A stretch of DNA of 31,727 bases from Candidatus Heimdallarchaeota archaeon (GCA_019894765.1 JAGXNT010000074.1:1-31727), one strand, 5' to 3'. Shown: positions 15,241 to 24,148, numbered from the stretch's first letter. Program-made: numbers and translations. Notes: generated from the letters alone by a model not told the origin.

Positions 15241-15319
15241 AGCGCGGTGGGGTAGCTAGGTTGTGCCCACAGGGCTCATAACCCTGGGATCGGTGGTTCG
15301 AATCCACCCCGCGCTACCA
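15241..15319 (+). tRNA. trnfM: Initiator tRNA-Met (CAT)
   Basis: A complete cloverleaf with no intron: acceptor stem AGCGCGG (15241-15247) pairs with CCGCGCT (15309-15315), D-arm GGGT/GCCC, anticodon stem CAGGG/CCCTG around CTCATAA (anticodon CAT at 15277-15279), T-arm GGTGG/CCACC around TTCGAAT, then A73 and an encoded CCA. The A1-U72 end pair and the three consecutive G-C pairs next to the anticodon loop identify it as the archaeal initiator rather than the elongator. It has its own TATA box, and a T-rich run starts 2 bp after CCA. The sulfotransferase stop on the other strand is also 2 bp away. Confidence 0.97.
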
Positions 15320-15321
15320 AT

Positions 15322-16431
15322 TTATTTTTCTTTATCATAACCAAATAGCTCGAAAGCATAATCATAATTAGCATCGACTACTTTTACAATTTCATCTGTA
15401 ATCTGATGAATATTTGGTTTATAGTCTTCTTGTTCTTGAATATACTCTTGAAATGCTTCTTTGTATTCCTTAAAACCAATCAAATCTAATTTTCGATGTA
15501 TCTTTTCAATAGTAGAAATTGGATTTTTTAGGAATTCTTCATATGAAATGTTTATGAAGTTCTCTTTTGGTATCAGTGAAATATCCTTAGAATATTGTTC
15601 ATAGATATTTTGATACAATTTGAGTATTGAGTCTTTCATTTCCTTTTCATCCCATTTCTGTAGAGAGAAAACTTCTCGTGCTTTAGTGTGGAGATTTATT
15701 GATGAAGCATATGTGTAGTAAGGATTACGATGAATGTGGATAAATTTTGCATTAGGAAACAATTCCAGAAGTGTCCTTATTCTTCCTGTGTTACTTGGAT
15801 TCTTTAGAATCAGCTTTTTTCCTTTCTCTTTGTAGGTTATTTTCTTAATATTGAACAAGTACCACTTCAACCATTTCCTTCTCTTTCTTTGTGGGACATC
15901 TAAGGTTGCATAATTTGCATACTTCCAGAAATTCCTGGGAAAGATCATCCCGTCTGTGAATGAGCAACTATAATAACTAATTAAACTGTGTTCCATTTCA
16001 GCTGGCTTTTCACTGGATATTTTCACGTTATCAAAGGGTCTTGTTTCCGGTAAGAACCTATCAACCATTTTATCAGCTAATTTTGGAAATGCAAGTGAAA
16101 AACGAGTTGTGAAGAATGTATCTGCAAAGTGAGGATATCCATAATTTCTATTCTTAGCTAAAAGACTATTCAAATAAGTTGAACCACTCCTCCACAATCC
16201 AATAATGAAAATAGGGTCTTCTGCAATCTTTGTTTTCTTTATTTTCCTGTAGAAAAAGATTCGTTCAATCATTCTAAATGGCATGAAAAATATGCTCATG
16301 AAAAGAGCAAAATGTAAACGTAGAAAGTATTTCGGATGCACTCTGAATTTATTTTCAAATAATAGTCGAATTATATTGCTTGTAGAGGAGCCTACTAAAG
16401 GTTCTTTTGTAACTATCCAATGTTTCTTCAT
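15322..16431 (-). CDS. Sulfotransferase-family protein
   Basis: 369 residues. The PAPS 5'-phosphosulfate loop is GLWRSGSTY (78-86). The 3'-phosphate-binding segment is KFIHIHRNPYYTYASSI (229-245; R235 and a Ser near 243). Together these mark the sulfotransferase superfamily, which moves sulfate from PAPS to sugars, lipids or tyrosine. Residues about 38-60 (LHFALFMSIFFMPFRMIERI) are hydrophobic and may bind the membrane. Closest in style to the bacterial 'sulfotransferase family' (PF13469-like) proteins, which are uncommon in archaea. The start is ATG 16431 without a clear Shine-Dalgarno sequence. It reads away from the secreted Asp-box gene region and may modify surface glycans or lipids; that is a guess. 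Confidence 0.88.
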   Translation of the reverse strand: MKKHWIVTKEPLVGSSTSNIIRLLFENKFRVHPKYFLRLHFALFMSIFFMPFRMIERIFFYRKIKKTKIAEDPIFIIGLWRSGSTYLNSLLAKNRNYGYPHFADTFFTTRFSLAFPKLADKMVDRFLPETRPFDNVKISSEKPAEMEHSLISYYSCSFTDGMIFPRNFWKYANYATLDVPQRKRRKWLKWYLFNIKKITYKEKGKKLILKNPSNTGRIRTLLELFPNAKFIHIHRNPYYTYASSINLHTKAREVFSLQKWDEKEMKDSILKLYQNIYEQYSKDISLIPKENFINISYEEFLKNPISTIEKIHRKLDLIGFKEYKEAFQEYIQEQEDYKPNIHQITDEIVKVVDANYDYAFELFGYDKEK

Positions 16432-16563
16432 TCTGTTTTTTCTCTCACACCAATGTTTCTTCTCAGTTGTTGAATAAAGTATTCGATTAAAACTTGTACA
16501 CTTTCTTATAGTATTAGTACTTTATCCACTTTTTTCTAATAATAATAAAAAAAGAATCGAGAG

Positions 16564-18027
16564 CTAATTTGCTCTACGTTTTCGTGTAATAAAGATAATA
16601 ACTGCAACCATTACAATAGTTCCTACGGGGATTCCCACGTTCGTACTAGTTATAGATCCACTGGATGTGCTAGGGACAATACCATGACTGTAATAGATGT
16701 CCATTTCATTATCTCTTCCATCAGACCAAACAACATGTGGAATATCTTTTGAATCTACTCGGACCATGAAGTAGTCTCCCGGTCTAGTAAAAACATTCGA
16801 TGTTCCTACATCGCTTATTGGCAAAGCATCTGTTATAGTTAGAGTTGTGGTTATTGAATCGTTGAAATAACCCATTCGATAGTAAGGTTTGAAGTAGTTT
16901 CCTTGTTGATCATAGTAAACAAAATGTAATCTGTTCTGTGAATCAACATCCATATCTGGTTGCCATTGATTACCTGCTACAATTTGATTTATTGTGTAAC
17001 GATCACTCCAAGTAAGTCCATAATCATCGGAATATCTTAGAAAAGTACCCCAAGACCGGTCATTATCAATTAATTCAGCCCAAAGACAGTATAATCGATC
17101 ATTACTATCAAATCTGATAACAGGGAGGGTACCTTTCATTGGACGTAAATCTGGGGATACAGTGAAAGTTCCATTCTCACTATCTGCATTAATATCTACT
17201 GGAGTTGAAAACGACAAACCTTGATCAACAGATCTAGCTACGTACACATCACCCCAAGTATCATCTAATGTCCACCATAACCAAGCAACATAAACATCAT
17301 TCAGACTATCAGTTGTTACATAAGGACCCAAGTGATCGATTGGATCTGAGTCACTATCTGCAATGAGACTTATCTCGTCAAATGATTGCCCGTTATCTGC
17401 TGATTGAGTTAATCGAACATATGTTGTACCATTGACTTGATCAATATCATCGTAAACGACATAGATATTTCCAGCATTATCTACAGTCATGGTTTCTTTA
17501 TCAGCGAACCCAACCCCACCAGTTGCATTCACTCTAGTCCAAGTATCACCATTATTTGTACTGGATGCTACAGTAATATGTGAAAGTGGAGTAGCAGTTC
17601 TGGTATACTCGAGATACGCATAATATAAATGACCATCTGCATAAACCAACCATGGGTCTGATTGCCCAGTTAAAAATCCACTATAAAACGGCATATATTC
17701 CGGAGTTGACCAAGTCTCACCAAAATCAACTGATTTTGTAAATGCAACTCTTATACCTCCAGTGTTATGTCCTTCCGCATTTTTCCAACCAGCAAAAATT
17801 TGATCATTTGGACCTATTGCTATTGTCGGCTCAACATGATGAGGGTATGGTAAATCCTCTGTAGACAACAAAACATTTTCCGAGAAGGAACTAATAAATG
17901 GTTCCTCATTTGTTTCAGTTGGTCCGGCGGATGTTGCCAAATCAATCCTACTGAATGTTATTGTAAGTATTAACTGAAACGTAAATATAAAACAAAATAG
18001 AACAGTGAAAGATCTTCTTTTAGCCAA
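16564..18027 (-). CDS. Secreted, membrane-anchored Asp-box (BNR/sialidase-fold) protein
   Basis: 487 residues with a signal peptide (basic MAKRR, hydrophobic 8-25) and a C-terminal membrane helix (about 463-482) followed by RKRRAN, so the bulk is outside the cell. Five Asp-box motifs (SxDxGxTW) lie at 99-106, 156-163, 209-216, 266-273 and 333-340, spaced as in a six-bladed sialidase-type propeller. The sialidase FRIP motif is not evident, so enzyme activity is uncertain and a binding or structural role is equally possible. The start is TTG 18027, supported by GAGGT (18035-18039) 7 nt upstream. It lies next to the sulfotransferase and is divergent from gcvT. Confidence 0.85.
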   Translation of the reverse strand: MAKRRSFTVLFCFIFTFQLILTITFSRIDLATSAGPTETNEEPFISSFSENVLLSTEDLPYPHHVEPTIAIGPNDQIFAGWKNAEGHNTGGIRVAFTKSVDFGETWSTPEYMPFYSGFLTGQSDPWLVYADGHLYYAYLEYTRTATPLSHITVASSTNNGDTWTRVNATGGVGFADKETMTVDNAGNIYVVYDDIDQVNGTTYVRLTQSADNGQSFDEISLIADSDSDPIDHLGPYVTTDSLNDVYVAWLWWTLDDTWGDVYVARSVDQGLSFSTPVDINADSENGTFTVSPDLRPMKGTLPVIRFDSNDRLYCLWAELIDNDRSWGTFLRYSDDYGLTWSDRYTINQIVAGNQWQPDMDVDSQNRLHFVYYDQQGNYFKPYYRMGYFNDSITTTLTITDALPISDVGTSNVFTRPGDYFMVRVDSKDIPHVVWSDGRDNEMDIYYSHGIVPSTSSGSITSTNVGIPVGTIVMVAVIIFITRKRRAN

Positions 18028-18188
18028 AGTTTTGACCTCAATAATCTTACTAAAGTGTTTATTGTGAGCTGGTTTTTGTATGTAGCGACCAATCTAGGTT
18101 TTCCCTTAAAATTTTTAAAGGACTAACTATTTGTGATTCTAGAAACAAAAATCCAATATTTTATTGAAAAGTATAGAAGGACAGTTTG

Positions 18189-19373
18189 ATGAAAGATATG
18201 AGAACCCCAATTTATGAATGGCATAAAGAAAATGGTGACATGGCTTCGTTTGGTGGATGGGAATTACCAATGCAATTTTCGTCTATAAGAGAAGAGCATA
18301 TGGCTGTAAGAGAGAATGCAGGAATTTTCGATGTAAGTCATATGGGTCGTTTCCGTTTTACAGGAAAAGATGCTTTCCCAATGTTAAACAAAATTCTTCC
18401 AAGAAATGTTATGAAACTAGCTGATGGTCGATGTGGATACAGCTATCTTCTCGATGAGAAAGGAGGAATGCTAGATGATTGTGTCACCATGCGAAAAAGT
18501 GAGGATTTTGCTATTTTTGTTTGCAATGCAGGTCCACGAATCAATGATTGGAATTGGATGATAAAATTCATTGATAATGAGAAACAAAAAAATCCCAATC
18601 TAGACATTAACTATTATGATTTCACATTAGATTCCGCAATGTTCGCTCTTCAAGGTCCAAAAGGTGTGAAAATTCTAGAAACTATGACTGATATAGAAAT
18701 CCCAAGAAGCTGGGGATTCTTCGAAACCCAATTAGCAGGTATTGATGTCATGGCTTCCAGAACTGGTTATACCGGAGAAGATGGATTCGAGATTACTGTT
18801 ATTGGCACCAAAGATACTATTGCTGAGAAAGCAATTAATCTTTGGAAAGCGATTTTAGAAGCAGGAGAACCTTTTGGTTTATTACCATGCGGATTAGGGG
18901 CTCGAGATACTTTACGACTCGGAGGTGGATTGCCTTTATCGGGTCAAGATTTCACTCCTGAATATGATCCATTTGAAATGGATTTAGGACTACAAGGAAT
19001 TTTCATCGATATGAATAAAGAATTCTTCATAGGACAAGAAGCACTCAAAGCAAAATATCCTACAGTAAATGAAGAAAACAAATTAACATTGAAAGAAATG
19101 AAAAGAAAACGAGTTGGTCTAGAGCTTTTGAAGAAAGGGATACCAAGACATGGTTACAAAATTCAACACAAAGGAAAAGAAATTGGAGAAGTTGCAAGCG
19201 GATCAATTTCACCCCTAACCAAAAAAGGCATAGCAATGGCTATTCTTCCGATGGCTTATACCGAACTTGACACAGAATTGACAATCATTATTAGGGATAA
19301 ACCCTATCAAGCAAAAGTAGTTAAGTATCCTTTCTTTGACATAGACAAATACGGTCGAAGAAGAACTCAATAA
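18189..19373 (+). CDS. gcvT: Aminomethyltransferase, glycine cleavage T protein
   Basis: 394 residues of GcvT, which takes the aminomethyl group from lipoylated H protein and makes methylene-tetrahydrofolate (or -tetrahydropterin) and ammonia. Typical features are FGGWELPMQF and IREEHMAVRENAGIFDVSHMG at the N-terminus, SRTGYTGEDGFEI (about 190) and LRLGGGLPLSGQD (about 235-255), with the C-terminal barrel ending near GEVASGSISPLTKKGIAMA. ATG 18189 is preferred to TTG 18186 because AGGAC lies 7 nt before it. A TATA-like ATATTTTATT at about 18152 precedes it. No gcvH, gcvP or lipoylation gene is in the window, so the gene stands alone here. A hairpin terminator follows. Confidence 0.95.
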   Translation: MKDMRTPIYEWHKENGDMASFGGWELPMQFSSIREEHMAVRENAGIFDVSHMGRFRFTGKDAFPMLNKILPRNVMKLADGRCGYSYLLDEKGGMLDDCVTMRKSEDFAIFVCNAGPRINDWNWMIKFIDNEKQKNPNLDINYYDFTLDSAMFALQGPKGVKILETMTDIEIPRSWGFFETQLAGIDVMASRTGYTGEDGFEITVIGTKDTIAEKAINLWKAILEAGEPFGLLPCGLGARDTLRLGGGLPLSGQDFTPEYDPFEMDLGLQGIFIDMNKEFFIGQEALKAKYPTVNEENKLTLKEMKRKRVGLELLKKGIPRHGYKIQHKGKEIGEVASGSISPLTKKGIAMAILPMAYTELDTELTIIIRDKPYQAKVVKYPFFDIDKYGRRRTQ

Positions 19374-19379
19374 ATTATC

Positions 19380-19396
19380 GCGATGAAATTCATCGC
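19380..19396 (+). terminator. Terminator of gcvT
   Basis: GCGATGA-AAT-TCATCGC is a perfect 7-bp stem with a 3-nt loop starting 7 bp after the gcvT stop. It is followed by a T-rich run (ATTTTTATTCTTTTTC). It sits between two convergent genes. Confidence 0.75.
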
Positions 19397-19400
19397 ATTT

Positions 19401-19688
19401 TTATTCTTTTTCAATTTTATCGATTATTAAGTCATCCAGGCTTGGAGCTTTTGTATCTGTGTCATCGGGGCAATGAACCAAAGCATTCCAAATTTCTTCT
19501 CCACTTAATCTGCCAAATACCTTTACTGTTTCACCTACAAATTCCTCAAATTTTGCAGTGCCAAAATCAGTAGGTACGGACTCCCAAGGATTAATGGCAA
19601 AGAGTTTGTACTCTTTTCCATCATCGGTCGTCAAAATGTATTCATTCATTTTTTTAGAGACTACGCCAGTTATTTCTATTTCTTCCAT
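19401..19688 (-). CDS. Small hypothetical protein, OB-like beta-rich
   Basis: About 95 residues (from ATG 19688; a GTG lies three codons upstream). The order ITGVVSKKMNEYILTTDDGK, then YKLFAIN and VGETVKVFGRLSG suggests a five-stranded OB-type barrel, of the kind seen in small nucleic-acid or oligosaccharide-binding proteins. An acidic tail follows. It begins 21 bp after the stop of the charged protein at 19710-20570, so the two probably form one transcript. I do not recognise the family. Confidence 0.65.
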   Translation of the reverse strand: MEEIEITGVVSKKMNEYILTTDDGKEYKLFAINPWESVPTDFGTAKFEEFVGETVKVFGRLSGEEIWNALVHCPDDTDTKAPSLDDLIIDKIEKE

Positions 19689-19709
19689 CAAATACACCGT
19701 TTTAATTCT

Positions 19710-20570
19710 TTATTCTTTTAATAAGTCATCTACCATTTGTTCAAAATCTTTTTCTTCTTTTGCTTTTAGTGCTGCAATCTTCTTATTCGTTAATTGTTTG
19801 AATTCTTTGATGAATTCTTCAGAGAGAATCATTTTTGGTTTTTCCTTCTTGATGTGGTTTAGTACTTCATTAAGATACTTCTTAGCAGCATGTTTCTGGT
19901 CTGCTTGTAAAGCTTTAATTTCCTTTTCTTTTCCTTCCTCTTTCATGAGTTTCTTTATTTTTCCCTCTTTTTTGAAGACTTCATTAATTGCTCGTTCCAT
20001 TTGTGCCCTTAGATCATAAAGAATGAATTTAGTCATAAGCTCATCAATTGGTTTCTCTAAATCCCCCATTTCTATATCCTTGACTATATCTTTGATGCTT
20101 TCCCCTAAGGTTTTTTCTTCTTCTATTTGTGCTTTGAAAGCTGATAGATTGAAGTCATTAACGTCAGGTTCAAACGCTGATTTCATTTCATCAGCAGTCT
20201 CGAGATCTAACCCTAACTCTAACATCTCCATTTCCATGTCGATTATATCATCAGAGCTTTCTTCATCAAGAAAATCTATTTCACTAATCTTTTCTAACCA
20301 AAGCATTTTTCCATCTATTAGAACCAATCTTTGACGTAGAGCATTCAGACTCATATGTGGAAGCTCGTGAAGGAATAAATTAACTTCATCAAATAATAAA
20401 TTGTAAGCATTGTTTTCGATTTCAGCTATTTTCTCGGAATCTATTTTTTCTTTTCTAGTCCTTCTTCGACTCTTTCCCTTCTTTTCTTCTTTCTCTTTGC
20501 CTTCCTTCGTCTCAACTATTGTAGAAGCCTCTTCTTTTTTTGTTTTCTTTTCTTTCTCTCTCTTAGGCAA
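19710..20570 (-). CDS. Highly charged helical hypothetical protein
   Basis: 286 residues, no membrane segment. The first 40 are a Lys/Glu/Arg-rich disordered tail (MPKREKEKKTKKEE, then KSRRRTRKEK). The middle (45-130) is an acidic helical region, with a Met/Glu-rich segment (IDMEMEMLELGLDLE). The rest is predicted helical with several Lys/Glu coiled-coil stretches. TTG 20570 is well supported: GAGGT with a 7-nt spacing. It lies upstream of, and probably with, the OB-like gene. I do not recognise it; scaffold or nucleoid-associated roles would be speculation. Confidence 0.7.
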   Translation of the reverse strand: MPKREKEKKTKKEEASTIVETKEGKEKEEKKGKSRRRTRKEKIDSEKIAEIENNAYNLLFDEVNLFLHELPHMSLNALRQRLVLIDGKMLWLEKISEIDFLDEESSDDIIDMEMEMLELGLDLETADEMKSAFEPDVNDFNLSAFKAQIEEEKTLGESIKDIVKDIEMGDLEKPIDELMTKFILYDLRAQMERAINEVFKKEGKIKKLMKEEGKEKEIKALQADQKHAAKKYLNEVLNHIKKEKPKMILSEEFIKEFKQLTNKKIAALKAKEEKDFEQMVDDLLKE

Positions 20571-20734
20571 AGACTTAACCTCGAGATACTATAGATGTGA
20601 GTATTATTTTCGAATATTTATTGTTAATTGTTTTCTTTAAATAAAGATTCTTCATTCAAAAACAAATCGCTTTGATAAATTTTCAAAATCTCTCTTCATT
20701 TCTCACTTTGTTTTATCATCAAGAAAAGTTTTAT

Positions 20735-21712
20735 ATGCCTAAAAAAGAAGGAAAATTAATCCAAACTAATCTGATAGCAAAAAAAAGTACAGGAGATTCT
20801 ATTGGATTGTTTTATCAAGTTGATGCATTTAGTAGTGAGCCATTCTTGGGAAATCCAACGGCAATTGTTCTAGATATGAAAAGTGAGTATCCGACTGAAC
20901 TCCGGGAATCAATTGCACGTGAGATGAACCTTTCAATAACTGCCTTTGTATCAGATAGTAAAAAAGCGGATTTCAAGATTGAATACTTTTCTCCAAAAAA
21001 AGAAGTACCTCTCAGCGGACATGCAACAATTGCTGCTGTGTGGCTTCTAGCAGATGTTGGTGAAATCGAATCTGAGAATGCAAAAGAAACCATAAAGATA
21101 GAAACAAAAGAAGGTATCTTTAAGACTGAAATCCAATGGAAAAACGATGTTCTTGATAAAGTCTACATGACTCTCAAGAAACCCCAATTCAGAGATGTTG
21201 AATTGAATATTAATTCACTAGCAGATATTTTAGGTATACGAACTGATAAAATAGAATCCGATGAGAAACTTCCGCTTGTCATTGCTGATACTGGGAGCCC
21301 AAAATTACTGATTCTTATATCCAGTAAAGAAATGACAGATGCATTAGTACCCAAGTATGATGAAGTAGAACGACTATGTAGGAGAATGAAAGTGACAGGT
21401 ATTCATCTTTATACTTTCGACACGTACTTGGATGGTTCCACTTGTTATACTAGACAATTTGAACCGATTAGAGGTTCTCCAGAAACCGTTGTCTCAGGTC
21501 TAGCTAATAGTGCTTTAGGTGCATATCTTGTTAAAAGAGGGTTTGCTCAACCAGGCACTCTAATTTTTGAACAAGGGGAGTCTTTAGATCGATCCAGTAC
21601 CTTAGAAGTTGATATTAAAGGAACAGAAGATGAGATCAAATCTGTTAGAATTGGTGGTAAGGCCAAAGTTATTTTTAAATTTGAACCTAGAAAAGACCTT
21701 TTCAAGACATGA
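20735..21712 (+). CDS. PhzF-family (phenazine biosynthesis-like) protein with altered active site
   Basis: 325 residues of the PhzF/diaminopimelate-epimerase-fold family: FYQVDAFSSEPFLGNPTAIV at about 27-46, EYFSPKKEVPLSGHATIAA at about 83-101 and a second half with SGLANSALGAYLV. In PhzF the catalytic acid E45 lies in 'NLSETTF'; here the segment reads NLSITAF with Ile68 in its place. The GHAT motif is kept. Many family members are of unknown function, so the substitution suggests altered or lost isomerase chemistry. ATG 20735 is chosen over TTG 20672; even so about 25 residues precede the usual family start. It is divergent from the charged protein gene at 20570. Confidence 0.88.
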   Translation: MPKKEGKLIQTNLIAKKSTGDSIGLFYQVDAFSSEPFLGNPTAIVLDMKSEYPTELRESIAREMNLSITAFVSDSKKADFKIEYFSPKKEVPLSGHATIAAVWLLADVGEIESENAKETIKIETKEGIFKTEIQWKNDVLDKVYMTLKKPQFRDVELNINSLADILGIRTDKIESDEKLPLVIADTGSPKLLILISSKEMTDALVPKYDEVERLCRRMKVTGIHLYTFDTYLDGSTCYTRQFEPIRGSPETVVSGLANSALGAYLVKRGFAQPGTLIFEQGESLDRSSTLEVDIKGTEDEIKSVRIGGKAKVIFKFEPRKDLFKT

Positions 21713-21758
21713 TAGATATCCATCCAGACTTTGTATGAAATATAGACACTCCATAGCA

Positions 21759-21769
21759 ATATTTAATAA
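21759..21769 (+). promoter_or_regulatory. TATA-like box upstream of the uS15 cluster
   Basis: ATATTTAATAA. It predicts transcription from about 21790, which would give rps15 an unusually long leader of about 150 nt containing the GC-richer hairpin at 21844-21883. Confidence 0.35.
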
Positions 21770-21805
21770 TAGAAGTTTTTGAACTAGAATTAGTTCCATA
21801 TTCTA

Positions 21806-21892
21806 ATGAATAATGGCAAGATGGCTGAAATGCTGTCTGTTCGTAATCGGGTCACTTTTCCCCTAGGATTCGCCGTCCGATTAAAAGGGTAA
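21806..21892 (+). other. Leader of rps15: hairpin and possible 28-codon upstream ORF
   Basis: This stretch is noticeably more GC-rich than its surroundings. TAATCGG (21844-21850) and CCGATTA (21877-21883) form a perfect 7-bp stem enclosing 26 nt. The same bases are also an open 28-codon frame from ATG 21806 to TAA 21890-21892 (ending VTFPLGFAVRLKG). I cannot tell whether it is a structured leader (for example for autogenous control by uS15, known in bacteria), a separate small RNA or a leader peptide. No C/D or H/ACA box set was convincing. Confidence 0.35.
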
Positions 21893-21939
21893 AGGTATGG
21901 AGCTCAGATACGAAACATCAGAAATAACTGGTGAATCAC

Positions 21940-22395
21940 ATGGCAAGAATGCATACAAGACATAAAGGCAAATCAGGTTCTAAGAGACCACCTCATGCAT
22001 CTATTCCTGAGTGGATTTCACAAACACCTGAAGAAATCGAGACAAAAATTGTTGAACTCGCAAAACAAGGCTTAACTTCAGCAATGATTGGTACTGTTCT
22101 AAGAGATTCTCATGGAATACCTTCTTCAAAGCTTGTCATCAAGCAAAGGATATCAGAAATTATGAAAAGAGAAGGAATTTATCCTGAATATCCAGAAGAC
22201 TTTAGGAATTTGGTTAGAAAAGCAATGGCTCTAAGAAGGCATCTAGATGGTCATCCAAAAGATCTCCATTCAAGATATGGTTTAGAGAAAATCGAAGCAA
22301 AAATCAGACGACTAATGAGATATTATCAAAAGAAAGGTATTATTCCAAAAACTTTCAGATACAGACCAGATACTGCTGCGACAATAATTAGATAA
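21940..22395 (+). CDS. rps15: Ribosomal protein uS15
   Basis: 151 residues. The archaeal/eukaryotic N-terminal extension (MARMHTRHKGKSGSKRPPHA) is followed by the helix WISQTPEEIETKIVELAKQG and the conserved S15 core (LRDSHGIPSSK, HPKDLHSRYGLEKIEAKIRR, LMRYYQKKG). It is a small-subunit primary binder of the 16S central domain. ATG 21940 matches the family start and has GGTGA (21930-21934) 5 nt upstream; GTG 21931 is just the triplet within that site. It is the first gene of a conserved archaeal order: uS15, RecJ-like protein, Pcc1, eS1. Confidence 0.97.
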   Translation: MARMHTRHKGKSGSKRPPHASIPEWISQTPEEIETKIVELAKQGLTSAMIGTVLRDSHGIPSSKLVIKQRISEIMKREGIYPEYPEDFRNLVRKAMALRRHLDGHPKDLHSRYGLEKIEAKIRRLMRYYQKKGIIPKTFRYRPDTAATIIR

Positions 22396-22513
22396 GTTAA
22401 ACATAGAATTATCTACATTATTGCGAGCGTTATCTTTTTTCTTTCTTTTTATTTTATTACAAGATTTTAGCATGTTTTTATGTAAAAATACACAAAATGT
22501 AATTAAGTAGCAC

Positions 22514-22520
22514 TATATAA
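22514..22520 (+). promoter_or_regulatory. TATA box of the RecJ-like gene
   Basis: TATATAA, centred about 23 nt before ATG 22540, the spacing for a leaderless archaeal mRNA. It argues for a promoter separate from uS15. Confidence 0.55.
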
Positions 22521-22539
22521 TCACTTGTGTGGTCGAGTT

Positions 22540-24135
22540 ATGTCATCTGCGAAAAGCACTAAAGGTAACTTCAAAGAATTTATCAGCAGAATCGATGCTG
22601 CAGTTGACACAGTAAAAGATTCGAAAAACACTATTTTTTGTGTGAGTCATTTAGATGCCGATGGACTTGCTTCAGCAGGTATTCTTGGTAAAACCCTTCA
22701 TCGAGCGAATATTCCTTATCATATTAGATGTGTTAGACAACTCGAATTACCAATTATAAGTGAAATATCAATGTTGAAAGATGTTAAAACAATCGTATTC
22801 TCAGATTTAGGAGGAGGACAAATAGAGGGTATCAATAAATATCTGTCTGATAGAGAAATCATCATTCTAGATCATCATCCGGTTTTAGCAAAACCAGAGT
22901 TTGAATCATTAGTTCATGTCAATCCATTCGAGTTTGATTATGATGGTGCAAACCAAATCAGTGGCGCTGGTATTTCATACTTTTTTGCTAAAAAATTTGA
23001 TTCCAGAAATATTGATTCTGCGAGCATAGCTGTTGTTGGAGCTTTAGCTGACCGTCAAGATAAAGGAGAGAAGAATTCACTTACTTCATTAAATCAAAAA
23101 ATCGTAGATGATGGTATCAAAGCCGGGATTCTTGAAGCTAAACTCGATATTAGATTATTTGGTAGAGAAACTCGTCCAATTTATCAAGCACTAGAATACA
23201 CAACAGATCCATTTTTCCCCGGTCTTACAGGAGATGGCGACATGTGCATTCGATTTATGCGCGATACAGGCATCCCTCAGCAAAGAGGAGATGAGTGGAG
23301 AACCATCCAAGATCTTGATGAAAAAGAACGTCGAATGCTTGTTGAAGGTCTTATTACTTATGGATTAAAAATGGGTATGACTGCTCAAGAATCACAAAGC
23401 ATCTTAGGTAGTGTTTATACTCTAACAAATGAGCAACCAGGAACACTTTTGAGAGATGCAAGAGAATTTGGTTCACTCTTAAATTCATGTGGACGATTAA
23501 AAGCAACTGGAATTGCTATTGGAATTTGTATGGGTGAGAGAAAATTCTTATTACAAGAAGCAGAAGAAATTATGCATGCTTATCGAATCAAAATTTCCAA
23601 GTTCCTAGAAATTATGAATAAAGACAGTGAGCATTTGAAAGAGTACTCCAATTTACTTCTTTTTGACGGTCGGACAATCATAGATGACACAATGATTGGA
23701 ACTGTTACTTCCATAGCAATTTCTTCAAAGAAATTTATTGACAAGAATAAACCTCTTGTTGGTATTGCAATTTCTGAGGATGGAACAGTAAAAATTAGTA
23801 GTAGAGGAACCGCACACCTGATCAGTCAAGGATTAGATCTCGGGTTAGCATTACGAGAAGCAGTTGAATCTATAGGCTCTGAAGCAGAAGGTGGAGGGCA
23901 CAATATTGCTGCAGGTGCAAGAGTACCTAAAGGAACAGAAATGTTATTGATAGAGAATCTCAATACCGCACTAGAAAAGCAATTGCATCCTAAAGAAGTG
24001 AAACCAACAAAACCCAAAAAAGAAGAATCAAAACCAGTAAGTGCGCCGAAAACACCTACAAAAGATAAGAGTAAAACTGAAACTGCAAAGAAACCAAAGT
24101 TACAAAAATCACCAGCTAAAAAATCATCCGAATAG
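22540..24135 (+). CDS. recJ: RecJ-like DHH-family phosphoesterase (GAN-like)
   Basis: 531 residues. DHH motifs in order: SHLDADGLASA (36-46), FSDLGGG, ILDHHPV (DHH motif, about 113) and VVGALADRQD; then the C-terminal DHHA1 domain with GGGHNIAAGA near 460. These are the metal ligands of RecJ-type exonucleases. Archaeal members include the GINS-associated nuclease GAN and Cdc45-related proteins. Position between uS15 and pcc1 is a known archaeal arrangement. The last 40 residues are a Lys/Pro/Ser-rich disordered tail (KPKKEESKPVSAPKTPTKD). ATG 22540 is chosen over TTG 22525 because of the TATA box at 22514-22520. The stop TAG overlaps the ribosome-binding site of pcc1. Confidence 0.92.
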   Translation: MSSAKSTKGNFKEFISRIDAAVDTVKDSKNTIFCVSHLDADGLASAGILGKTLHRANIPYHIRCVRQLELPIISEISMLKDVKTIVFSDLGGGQIEGINKYLSDREIIILDHHPVLAKPEFESLVHVNPFEFDYDGANQISGAGISYFFAKKFDSRNIDSASIAVVGALADRQDKGEKNSLTSLNQKIVDDGIKAGILEAKLDIRLFGRETRPIYQALEYTTDPFFPGLTGDGDMCIRFMRDTGIPQQRGDEWRTIQDLDEKERRMLVEGLITYGLKMGMTAQESQSILGSVYTLTNEQPGTLLRDAREFGSLLNSCGRLKATGIAIGICMGERKFLLQEAEEIMHAYRIKISKFLEIMNKDSEHLKEYSNLLLFDGRTIIDDTMIGTVTSIAISSKKFIDKNKPLVGIAISEDGTVKISSRGTAHLISQGLDLGLALREAVESIGSEAEGGGHNIAAGARVPKGTEMLLIENLNTALEKQLHPKEVKPTKPKKEESKPVSAPKTPTKDKSKTETAKKPKLQKSPAKKSSE

Positions 24136-24148
24136 GTGCGATTCCAAT

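Noticed and set aside
20672..20734. N-terminal extension of the PhzF-family protein from TTG 20672
   Set aside because: No Shine-Dalgarno sequence, and the segment is unlike the family.
21840..21930. C/D or H/ACA guide RNA upstream of uS15
   Set aside because: No complete box C/D pair and no H/ACA hairpin followed by ACA at the right distance.
24041..24148. Upstream extension of pcc1 inside the recJ gene
   Set aside because: Those residues are the basic recJ tail read in another frame; TTG 24149 with AGGTG fits better.
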